Assembly: GCA_006386115.1 (NCBI GenBank)
Contig: VFIW01000042.1
Span: 1-64,000 of the forward strand
From: Globisporangium splendens
Lineage: Eukaryota; Oomycota; Peronosporomycetes; Pythiales; Pythiaceae
DNA: 64,000 nucleotides
Direction of reading: 5' to 3'
The first letter of the stretch is position 1; each line of letters starts with the position of its first letter. The notes under the pieces were generated by a model. The model searched no databases. It saw nothing but the letters and a program-made list of their open reading frames with translations, and was not told the DNA's origin. Positions 42,608 through 50,824 of this stretch are shown here, piece by piece. Position numbers and translations under genes: made by a program.

Positions 42608-43258
42608 TTACTCGCGCGTCGCTCGTACCGGTCGCTTTGGCTTCAGATCCTTTGGAATGAATTTTGCAAGTTTCTTGATATTTTCGTAATCATCCACGCT
42701 CTTCCTGTTTGCAGCCTTCCATTCTTCTTGCTCCTTGATGAATTTGTCGACCCACTTAGCTTCCTCGCTGCTCATAAGATGACGCTTCGCAAGCATGTTT
42801 CTCACATACACGTCACGCTGCTCTTCATCCTTGGACAGATTCTCTATTTCTTCTTCGAGCGACTTGAAATAATGGTATCTCTCGTCTTCGTCAATCTCAT
42901 CGTTGTCATCTTCTTCGTCAAACTCCTCCAAGTCTTTGTCAAAGTCGTAGTCGCTGTCAGCGTCTTCATCGTAGTCGTCGTCCATATCTGCATCCTCGTC
43001 GTCGTCTTCCTCTCCTTCCTCGCCGTCTTTGTTTTCTTCGCCATCTCCCATCTCGACAGCAGCTGGAGAATCGTCGAACACTGCCTCTGCAGCACTCGTC
43101 GCAAGGTCTCTCATAGCGTGTGAGACATCGTCCACGACGCCAGTTTCGGTGATATCGATTTCCATATCCGAGCCAGTGACAACGGACGTGACTGCACGTT
43201 CTTCCTTCACGGCTACTGGGACGTTGAGTGGGTTGGTAGAACAAGCATCTTGATTCAT
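42608..43258 (-). CDS. Acidic conserved protein P1 (216 aa), paralog of the gene at 44600
   Basis: Single exon, ATG at 43258 (an in-frame ATG at 43336 would add 26 residues). Residues about 70-115 are almost pure Asp/Glu with Tyr. The C-terminal 90 residues form a helical, charged domain (DVYVRNMLAKRHLMSSEEAK, WVDKFIKEQEEWKAANRKSV) ending in a basic tail (PKDLKPKRPVRATRE). That domain aligns with the region 'FYLKQILAERDGLEGEDAEF..QQEWKDRHKYS' split across the gene at 44600, so the two are diverged duplicates. No membrane segment here, so P1 is probably soluble, perhaps nuclear or chromatin-related given its acidity. Family not recognised. Confidence 0.6.
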   Translation of the reverse strand: MNQDACSTNPLNVPVAVKEERAVTSVVTGSDMEIDITETGVVDDVSHAMRDLATSAAEAVFDDSPAAVEMGDGEENKDGEEGEEDDDEDADMDDDYDEDADSDYDFDKDLEEFDEEDDNDEIDEDERYHYFKSLEEEIENLSKDEEQRDVYVRNMLAKRHLMSSEEAKWVDKFIKEQEEWKAANRKSVDDYENIKKLAKFIPKDLKPKRPVRATRE

Positions 43259-43271
43259 AGTTCTCGTTCGC

Positions 43272-43499
43272 TTAGGAAAACTTGGGGGCACGCTGGAGCA
43301 GTGCAGATGCTTGGAAGCTTGGCAGTTGATGCGCAATTTGAATTATGAACTGCTCGTGAAAAAACTGCCATCCCAACTTTCGCTCACCGTCACCGCAGCC
43401 CAGGAAGCAAACTTGACGCCGTTGCTCAAGCACATCAGGCATTGAACGCTGTTGTGTGCGCTCAGAGAAATACCGCTCCTCAACTTCATCGTTCTCCAC
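43272..43499 (-). CDS. Possible upstream ORF or 5' exon of P1, weak
   Basis: A 75-codon ATG-started ORF (MENDEVEERYFSERTQQRS) between the 268-bp repeat and P1 on the same strand, ending 13 bases before the P1 ATG. It could be a 5' exon, an upstream ORF or chance. I see no decisive splice pair joining it to P1. Confidence 0.2.
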   Translation of the reverse strand: MENDEVEERYFSERTQQRSMPDVLEQRRQVCFLGCGDGERKLGWQFFHEQFIIQIAHQLPSFQASALLQRAPKFS

Positions 43500-43554
43500 T
43501 CACCTGCATGCCACCGTTAGTGCCACCACCTCTCTCTGCTTGAACGTAGAGAGA

Positions 43555-43822
43555 GCCACGTGGAGCGCTCTCGTCGCGCTTGCATACAAACAACAGCATT
43601 AAACTCACGCCAGGTGCTCTCAACCACCCATTCCCACTTCGTTTCGCGCTCGTTCCATCTTCCTCGCCGCTTTAATGCGCTTAAATGCCACACGACGCAC
43701 TTTGGCGAAAATGGCGCAATGGCGCAAACGCAAAAGACCGCGGAAATGCGAATGTGGCGACTGTGGTTGTGGTGTCGTGAAATGCATTCTGAGACCAACT
43801 GATAACTGAGTCTGGAGCGCTC
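43555..43822. repeat. 268-bp repeat, copy 2
   Basis: Second copy of the unit at 41332-41599, about 300 bases upstream of P1 in that gene's orientation. It carries the same E2F-like TTTGGCG motif and terminal GGAGCGCTC. A fragmentary echo of the end (ACTGAGTCTGGAACGCCC) follows at about 43868, suggesting earlier rounds of duplication. Confidence 0.85.
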
Positions 43823-44599
43823 TATATATGTTGCAGGTTATATTTCATGTTTTTGTTCTTGATACAACTGAGTCTGGAACGCCCTACACAAGCTAGATAT
43901 TGACTTTAGACCGCCTAGAATCTGTCTGTAAAATAGCTGACCTTGCAACCTTTCGTGGAATGTGGGTGAATATTATGAAAGTTCGGAGAAGCTGATTCTG
44001 AGTCATAGTGGGTAACATACTTGCCACAGTGACAGTGCAGGAATAAGCTGCTTGATGTGGTGCCAACAAGCGTATTCGTCTGTGACTCACAGAGTCCTCA
44101 TTAGTCTTGAGTGGGCTGGGAGATACGTGATGCAACAAACGCTAATATAGTCAGCAAAGACGCTGCTTTGAAGCACTTGAGACCACGCGAGAGTCTATTA
44201 TATCGCCTTGTTGTACTGTGGAGATTGCAGCTGCATCAGGGAGTTTATCGGCACAGCACAGAGGCGCATGCCGCACTGGCAGCACACACACTTTGTTGTG
44301 GCTGTTGATGGCGTTCAACACCGCAAAACAGGCTACAGCAACACAATTTTACCTCTGCAACTTAGTATACATTGTCTTTAGGGGTGTCCGAACACCCGAA
44401 CTTTCACTGCATGGAAGCCAAGACGTTCCATCGTCTTAACAACATGCAGGTCGAATAGCTGCTATTTAATATGCAGACCATTGCTCGGCCTCTCTGTAGC
44501 CTCTGTATATCTCACTGGCAAAGCGTGTGGCCAGTACTGGCAGTCAGCACATTACGCAACGCAGGTCACTTTCAAGAATATGCTGGCAAAAAACACTAT
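43823..44599. other. Intergenic, nothing recognised
   Basis: No convincing ORF or repeat apart from the short echo of the 268-bp unit near 43868. It includes the 3' flank of the P2 gene. Confidence 0.4.
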
Positions 44600-45358
44600 T
44601 CAATTGGAGGAAGCAACACCATGCGGCGTTCGCAATGCATAATAAACCTGAACGCCCAGTGCTATCACCACGAAGAGCACGGCGCCGAGAACCGACACAA
44701 CGTACTCTGGGGACTCGTCTCGGAGGAAAAGCGGCAAGTTCGGCACCACGCGGTCGTGCCACGCGCGCCAGAGCATGTCGAAGTCATGGGTAGAAGGCTG
44801 ACGACGCACCTGTCGGTGCTTCTTCTTGAGCAGCGGCTTCTTGGAGACTTTCTTCAGTTTTGGCTTCGTTGGTGGCTTTGCGCGCGTCCAGCTGCGCGGC
44901 TTGAGCTGCACGTCGAGGTCGAATGCGTCAATCGAGTACTTGTGTCGGTCCTTCCACTCCTGCTGTGCCAGAATGTACCTCTCGACAAATTCCGCATCTT
45001 CGCCCTCCAAGCCATCGCGCTCAGCCAGTATCTGCTTCAAGTAGAAATCCTGGCCGTCGTCCGCGCACTCGTCCAGTTCCGCCTGCAGCAGACGGTGAAA
45101 CTCGGCGCTGTCTTCTTTTTCATCATCTAGCAACCCGTCGACATCTTCATCTGGGTTGCTCTCTCGTGTGTCTTCTTCAAAGTTGTAGTCGCTGTCGTTC
45201 TCGTCACTTTCGCTCACCTTGTTGGCTTCTTCACTCGACCGCACACTCGTCAGCTTCTTCTCGTCGAGCAATCTGCTCGCAGTGGCCGCCGCAAACGCCA
45301 CAGATTTCTTTAGCGGCTTCTGCGCTGATGTCGGGTGCACCGCCGCTCCCCGCGCCAT
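44600..45358 (-). CDS. Acidic protein P2 with C-terminal membrane anchor (252 aa)
   Basis: Single exon, ATG at 45358 chosen because it follows a stretch without coding character (the frame opens from 45463). An acidic Asp/Glu/Ser segment (SESDENDSDYNFEEDTRESN) precedes a helical domain (FYLKQILAERDGLEGEDAEF) homologous to that of P1. It is followed by a Lys/Arg-rich stretch (KKVSKKPLLKKKHRQVRRQ). Near the C-terminus is one hydrophobic segment (YVVSVLGAVLFVVIALGVQV) with about 14 residues after it, so the protein is probably tail-anchored in an internal membrane or nuclear envelope, with its bulk in the cytosol. Family not recognised. P1 lacks the anchor. Confidence 0.65.
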   Translation of the reverse strand: MARGAAVHPTSAQKPLKKSVAFAAATASRLLDEKKLTSVRSSEEANKVSESDENDSDYNFEEDTRESNPDEDVDGLLDDEKEDSAEFHRLLQAELDECADDGQDFYLKQILAERDGLEGEDAEFVERYILAQQEWKDRHKYSIDAFDLDVQLKPRSWTRAKPPTKPKLKKVSKKPLLKKKHRQVRRQPSTHDFDMLWRAWHDRVVPNLPLFLRDESPEYVVSVLGAVLFVVIALGVQVYYALRTPHGVASSN

Positions 45359-45581
45359 CTTCTCTTCAATGTTATGGACTAGAGCACAGTCTGGTCGATG
45401 TTCGCGACTCTTCCAGTGGACGGCGCTCCATGACGAAAAAGAAGAGTTTTCTTTCCATGTCAATTGATTGGCGCATTTCTGCGTATTTCGCTCGGATTCT
45501 CAATGGAAATCTCCAGGAAACGCATGTAAATTATCTTTTTCTGTTATGGTACAGTGCTCGTGAATGCCATTGCTAACTTCC

Positions 45582-46567
45582 TTACACATGCATAAGGCGA
45601 GAGGTTGGCGACGGCAGCTGCGTGCGCTTGTAGCATTGCTGCGGCGAGCTCTCGTTGCGATCGCTGGAGGAATTGGGACTCAACACAGCGTTGTGGCTTG
45701 ACCCAATGGCCGAGTCATCGTCTGCGATGCCAATTGACATGGACGACGGCGTCGATGCTGCGGACGGTGCACGAGACGCACTGCCGTCGTGATCGTGATG
45801 TCTCAATGCGCGCGAGTGCTTCTGCGTTTCGGCTTGGACGATGCGATAGACGCGGTAGACGACCGAGACGAGGATGATGGTGCCGAGCACTCCCGCGTAG
45901 AAGATCGTGGGGAGCAGGAACGCGCTGCCGCCGCGAAATCCGCCGCCGGCGACGCGATGGCCGCTGCGCAACCCGTCTCCGTTGTCCTGTCCGGATTGCG
46001 TGACAGCAAACGCGGCGGCGGCTTCCACGGCTTGCTTCTCGAGCTCCTGCTCGAGCAAATGGATCGTTTCCAGTCGACTCTCAGCGACGTGCGTCATGTT
46101 TTCCATCTAATATACAAACACATGGGTCCTGTGGTTAGACAGAGAAAGCATGAAGCAACACACGCTTCAAACATATACGAAGCATAGCGCACCTGAAGCT
46201 GCAGCGCCTCGAGCTCTTTCTGCATCTGCGCGCGCTGCTGGATGAGCGCCTCGATCTGCGGACTCATCATCTGGTGCAGCGTGAACGAGCCCACACCACC
46301 CATGAACATCATGCCCACGCACACGAACAGTCCCTTGACGAGCCACGTGACACCTCCAGACACGGAGCAGACCGCGCACGTCAGCGCGACGCGGTGAGCG
46401 AACTCCACGGGTGTGCGGAGCCACTGCCGCATGCGCGCTCGCTCTCTGGGACTCGTAGTGCTGGTGCTTGCGCCGCCGCTGCTGGCGCTGGTCGTGGGCA
46501 ATAGGAACGGGTCGTGGTCGTCGCCTATGGCGCCAGACGCGCCGCTCAGCACGGGGGACGTGACCAT
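45582..46567 (-). CDS. Two-TM coiled-coil membrane protein (299 aa)
   Basis: Two exons, 46567-46193 and 46106-45582, phase 0 on both sides; the intron contains in-frame stops. A Ser/Thr/Gly-rich N-terminus leads to a first long hydrophobic region (residues about 60-95, VALTCAVCSVSGG, LFVCVGMMFMGGVGSF). A coiled coil follows (IEALIQQRAQMQKELEALQL, ESRLETIHLLEQELEKQAVE), then a second membrane segment (LLPTIFYAGVLGTIILVSVV) and a Ser-rich tail. The splice sits within the coiled coil and extends the heptads, which supports the model. Both ends are likely on the same side of the membrane. Family not recognised; a mitochondrial or peroxisomal location is possible but not shown. Confidence 0.65.
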
Positions 46568-46961
46568 CGCTCACACACGCGGAGACACCAGGGGGAGAAA
46601 TGGACGAGCACGTGATGCGTAGGCGGCTTGGCGCTGGAAGTGCTGGATTACGCCTTTTAGGAGTGTGGGTGTAGAAAGTGGGGATGAGGGGGACCATTTT
46701 TATCTTGGTTTCAGAATACTTGTGCTTGAAGAGCTGCTGCACTGACTGGACTTTACCATAAGCGAAAATGGACAACTCGAGTGTTTCTTATTGAGCATTC
46801 CTGTGTTGTTTTTATGGTGGCGTGCTGCCTTATCTTGCGTATATCCATCCTCTCATCATATATTTCCCTGTGCGTGTGATTGTGGAAATGCATGTGTGCG
46901 CATTCTTTTTGTTGCACCTTGTTTTTCTCTCTTTTCCTATTTCGAAGAAACGATTCTGAAG
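46568..46961. other. Intergenic between two minus-strand genes
   Basis: Contains the 3' flank of the CWC21-like gene and the presumed promoter of the two-TM gene. No other feature recognised. Confidence 0.4.
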
Positions 46962-48590
46962 TTAACGGCGACGCCCGCGGGACGACTTGGGACTCGGACT
47001 GCGGCTGGAGCTTGGGCTGCGACGGCGAGAACCGCGACGGCGCGAACGCGATCGGGAGGACGACGACGACGCTGACGAACGAGAGCTCGAGCGCGAGCGG
47101 GACGACGAAGAGCGGGAGTTCAGTCGGCGGCGACGAGTGTCACGTCCAGCTGGAGACGCACTCGAGCTTCGGCGACGACGCTTGGTGGTATCGGGGGATG
47201 ATTTCTCACGAACGGGAGGCGTGTCTTCTTTCTTCTTCGCATCACTCTTGCTCTCGACGTCCAGCTTCTTGCTGCCTCCTGGACGCTCGTCTTGCTGCGC
47301 TTTCGACTTGCTATCTTCATCTCTTCGTGGTGTAGATGCTCTCGCCTGACGCTCGTCGTCCTTCTTTTTCGCCTCGGCCTTGGTCACAACGCTCTTCGCG
47401 GTCGTCGGACCAGACAAGTCGAGCACTTTGCCCTCATGCTGCTTCTCTTTTCGCGGTGGTGACACTGACTTCACATCTCTCGCAGCACTCTCTCGCTTAC
47501 CACCACGTTCACGTCGGCGAGGCGAACGGCTGGGGCTGCGTGACGATTCCGAACCAGAGCTGCTGGACTTGGAGCTAACTGAACGAGATCTGGTATCACG
47601 TTTGCTGCCTCTTCTGCCTTTGCCATCCTTTTTGGCGCTTGACGCTTTTCTGTCTCGCGAGCGACTTCGACTTCTGCTGCTGGAAGCACTCCGACTGCTG
47701 CTCGAGCCCGACGAAGAGCTGCTCACGCTGCGGCGCTTTCGTTCGTCTCGGCTCTTTCTCGACTTGACTGGTGTTGAAGACGATAAGCGTTTGGATTGCG
47801 GAAATTCCTTCTTCGAGGACTTACTTGGCGTCGGTGAACGAGAGTCGTCACGTCGAGATCTTGCTTTCCCACTCTCTTTTCGACCAGCACTACGCGATCG
47901 GCTAGTGCGTCGTCCACGACGGTCGGTCGACCGCGAGCGGCGCTGACTCGACTTCGCGTCACGACCACTGGACCGATCGCGGTCACGACGCTCCAACTCT
48001 TTCTGTTTCTCCTCTCGCTCTTTCAAGCGCAACGTTCGAGCGGCTTCGCGTTCTACTTTCTCCTTTTCGCGCTTCGCAATGCGCTCCTGACGTCTCTTTT
48101 CCTGCATTTCCGGATCAAAGCTCTCACCTGGCACATAATCGCCTGCGATCCCAAACGCGTCCTTCATGCGCGCGTTTTCCTCCTCTTTGCGCTGCATGCG
48201 CGCATGACTGCTGTTGTTGTAGCTGCTGTCGCCATTGCGGCGCTTTCCGTCCTGTTCGTTGCCACTCGCAGTCAACTTGGCGAGCAGCCGCTCGCGCTCG
48301 CGCTTCACCTTGTCTTGGATCTCGTCTTCGTCGCAGCCGCGGTCCTCCATCTCCAGCGTCATCTCCATGAGCTTCACTTCGATCTGGCGCTTCTGTTCGT
48401 GCAGCAGGATCTCCGGGTTCGCCGGCAACTTGCTCTTCCCGCCGCCACGGTGGTCCTGGAATCGGTCGCCGCGCTGGTTGCGTGCGAGCGTCTGGCGCGT
48501 GCGGTTCGCGTCCACATAGCTGAGGTTGCGCTGCACATAGCCGTTGGTGCCCGAGCCGCGCACCGTGCGCAGTCCGATGCCGTTGTACAT
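46962..48590 (-). CDS. CWC21/SRRM2-like SR-rich splicing factor (542 aa)
   Basis: Single exon, ATG at 48590. The first residues MYNGIGLRTVRGSGTNGYVQ are the signature N-terminus of CWC21/SRm300 (SRRM2), which docks in the spliceosome near the catalytic centre. The cwf21 helical domain follows at about 55-110 (LLHEQKRQIEVKLMEMTLEM, DEDEIQDKVKRERERLL). Residues about 165-235 are Arg/Glu/Lys-rich helices, and the rest is a long Arg/Ser region with many RS dipeptides (SRSRSRDRKASS, SRSSSSRSRSSSRSS). It acts in the nucleus in pre-mRNA splicing. Length lies between yeast Cwc21 (about 135 aa) and the very large human SRRM2. Divergent from delta-tubulin with 348 bases between the start codons. Confidence 0.9.
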   Translation of the reverse strand: MYNGIGLRTVRGSGTNGYVQRNLSYVDANRTRQTLARNQRGDRFQDHRGGGKSKLPANPEILLHEQKRQIEVKLMEMTLEMEDRGCDEDEIQDKVKRERERLLAKLTASGNEQDGKRRNGDSSYNNSSHARMQRKEEENARMKDAFGIAGDYVPGESFDPEMQEKRRQERIAKREKEKVEREAARTLRLKEREEKQKELERRDRDRSSGRDAKSSQRRSRSTDRRGRRTSRSRSAGRKESGKARSRRDDSRSPTPSKSSKKEFPQSKRLSSSTPVKSRKSRDERKRRSVSSSSSGSSSSRSASSSRSRSRSRDRKASSAKKDGKGRRGSKRDTRSRSVSSKSSSSGSESSRSPSRSPRRRERGGKRESAARDVKSVSPPRKEKQHEGKVLDLSGPTTAKSVVTKAEAKKKDDERQARASTPRRDEDSKSKAQQDERPGGSKKLDVESKSDAKKKEDTPPVREKSSPDTTKRRRRSSSASPAGRDTRRRRLNSRSSSSRSRSSSRSSASSSSSRSRSRRRGSRRRSPSSSRSPSPKSSRGRRR

Positions 48591-48938
48591 GGCGAATAGA
48601 GAGAGAGACACACACACACACGAAGCTTGCGAGCGCCTTTGGGAGCAAGAGATCGGGATTAACGGGCGGCAAGCGACGAGGGGGTTGCTTTCTTCAGGCT
48701 GTACAGTTATCAATCGTAATACAAGACTGCGCACTTAACTTTTGTGTTGCGTTCGGTATGCAACAACATATCGTACTTAGGGATGACTCGTTTACAGTCC
48801 TTCAACTCAATAGAAGACTTCGCGTATTTAACGGTAGACTTCATTTATGTCCGGTTCGCACAGAAGAAAAATGTTGATTTCCGTACTTAACGATCTCGCC
48901 TTCTCTTTCCTTTGAGTATCGAATATGCTGCTGCCACC
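48591..48938. promoter_or_regulatory. Shared intergenic promoter region of CWC21-like gene and delta-tubulin
   Basis: 348 bases between divergent start codons. It holds a short simple repeat next to the CWC21 start and otherwise no ORF of note. Both promoters must lie here. No TATA box is obvious. Confidence 0.5.
48598..48621. repeat. (AG)n(AC)n microsatellite
   Basis: Short dinucleotide tract of AG units running into AC units within the 5' leader of the CWC21-like gene. Confidence 0.8.
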
Positions 48939-50659
48939 ATGCTGACGGTGCAGATTGGCCAATGCGGCAACCAGTTGGGTCACGCGCTCTTCCAGAAGCT
49001 CGCGGACGAGTCGTCGCCGCGCGACGCGATCTTCCGGCGCGCAGGCGAGTCCGCGTTCTTCCGCAGCGCAGCGAACCACCCGTCGGACCGCTCCATTGTG
49101 TCTTCCGACGACGACAGGAAGGCGGCGCGCGCGGTGCTCATCGACATGGAGCCGAAGGTGATCCAGCAGTGCCTGAAGCAGACGAACGGTGTTCCTGCAC
49201 GACGAGCTTCGGCGTCTCGAGGGCTCTCGTCATCTTCTCCCTTGCAAAACGAAGGGCTGCAGTGGCAGTACGGCGCCTCCAACACGTTCACGAAGCAGAG
49301 CGGCTCGGGCAACAATTGGGCATACGGCTACACCGTCCACGGCACACAGAACCAAACCGACCTCCTCGACCTCATTCAGACCGTAAGCGTGTGTTTTTAA
49401 AAGGTACTTATACCCTACAGAAGCCTTATACTGAGTGTGTGGATGTGCTCTCGCAGGAACTGGAGCACTGCGACTTGCACAAAGGGTTCCTGGTCCTCCA
49501 GAGCGTCGCTGGTGGCACGGGCTCTGGCTTGGGCTCGTTCCTGACCGAACAGCTCGCCGACCACTGCCCGTCGTCGTATCTGCTGAATACAGTGGTGTGG
49601 CCGTACCACTCGGGTGAGGTCATCGTTCAGAACTACAACGCGCTGCTGACCATGGCTAGTCTCTCGGCGGTGTCGCATGGCATCTTGGTGCTGCAGAACG
49701 ACTCGGCGAACGCGATCTGCCAGAGGCTTCTCCGCATCAAGAGCCCGTCGTTCCAAGAGATGAATAGTGTCCTGGCGAATCATCTGGCGTCGGCGTTTCT
49801 TCCGGTCGAGTCGCGCCGAGATGGAGAGCACGAGCCAATTGGAACCATTTGCCAGGAACTCTGCCAGCATCCGGTACAATTTTGTTCTGAGTGGTGCGTC
49901 TGTATCCTGTTGGTTTCTCATATGCATCTATCGTGGACTGCTTTGCAACAGGGGTACAAGCTATTGGATATCAAAACCATACCGCAGATGCCACATCGAT
50001 CAAAACAGTTCAGCACCCACACCTGGTCAGGGATGCTGAAGCATCTCCATCAGGTACATCTGCACATTGCGACGTTGCTGTATTTCAAGTTGTCTGGCGG
50101 GCAACTCAACTTTGTTGTTATGCGATTGTCATGTCTTTTTCTTCATTTGTGAAGATGCAAGTTGCAAATTCTGCATTGGAAGAAGGCATCGACTGGGACG
50201 TGTCCTTGTCTACCGAGAGCGGGCGATCATGGAACAAAGCCGTCGCAAGTCTACTCTTTTTACGTGGAAAGGAGTCGACACTTGCTGATGTCACGTCATT
50301 CAGTCATCCTGCGATGTATTCGCAGTGGAACGCACGACCATTTTCTTGCTACACTTCGAAAAAAAGTTTCAACTCATACGACAAAACGGCAACTCTCGTC
50401 AGGTACGATACACCATTCAAACGTCTGGCGTTCAAGCATTCTCGGTACTAACTTTGTCGTTGTTCAAATGCAAACATCGTGCAGCAACTCCAAAGCAATG
50501 ATCCCAACGCTTGCGAGCACGGTAGAGAAAGCGTACCAAATGTTCTCGCATGGTGCGTTTCTCCATCAGTATGAGCGGAACCAAGTTGACCCAGCTTTTT
50601 TCCAGCAAGCCTTCCTTGAGATAGACCAGATTGTTCAAAATTACCAGTCAATGCCGTAA
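48939..50659 (+). CDS. TUBD1: Delta-tubulin (451 aa)
   Basis: Six exons: 48939-49188, 49255-49382, 49421-49873, 49952-50053, 50155-50402 and 50485-50659, all GT-AG, with phases agreeing throughout. Delta-tubulin is needed to form or keep triplet microtubules of basal bodies and centrioles. Visible motifs: QIGQCGNQLG at the N-terminus; DMEPKVIQQCL; SGSGNNWAYGYTVHG; the GTP-binding loop AGGTGSGLGSF; and WPYHSGEVIVQNYN. Delta-specific segments include HTWSGMLKHLHQMQVANSAL and ASLLFLRGKESTLADV. Length matches the animal protein (453 aa). The start ATG has a strong context (gccaccATG). Intron 1 is 66 bases with no in-frame stop, so its retention would add 22 residues without breaking the frame. 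The splice is supported by homology across the junction. Confidence 0.92.
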
Positions 50660-50824
50660 CTAATTTCGATGCGCCAACCAATGCATTCCCGCTTGTGCGT
50701 CACGGAAATTGCAGGTACGGTGTTCTTTTAACGGTAACCCTGCTTATGGCTTATCATTATCCACAAATGCTAATTCACGATTTCGTCATTTGCACTTATT
50801 ATTTCAATCTAGATGTGTTACCGA

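Noticed and set aside
46987..47946. Plus-strand Arg/Glu-rich ORFs opposite the CWC21-like RS domain
   Set aside because: RS repeats read in antisense give Arg/Glu/Leu repeats. The sense frame carries the family N-terminus.
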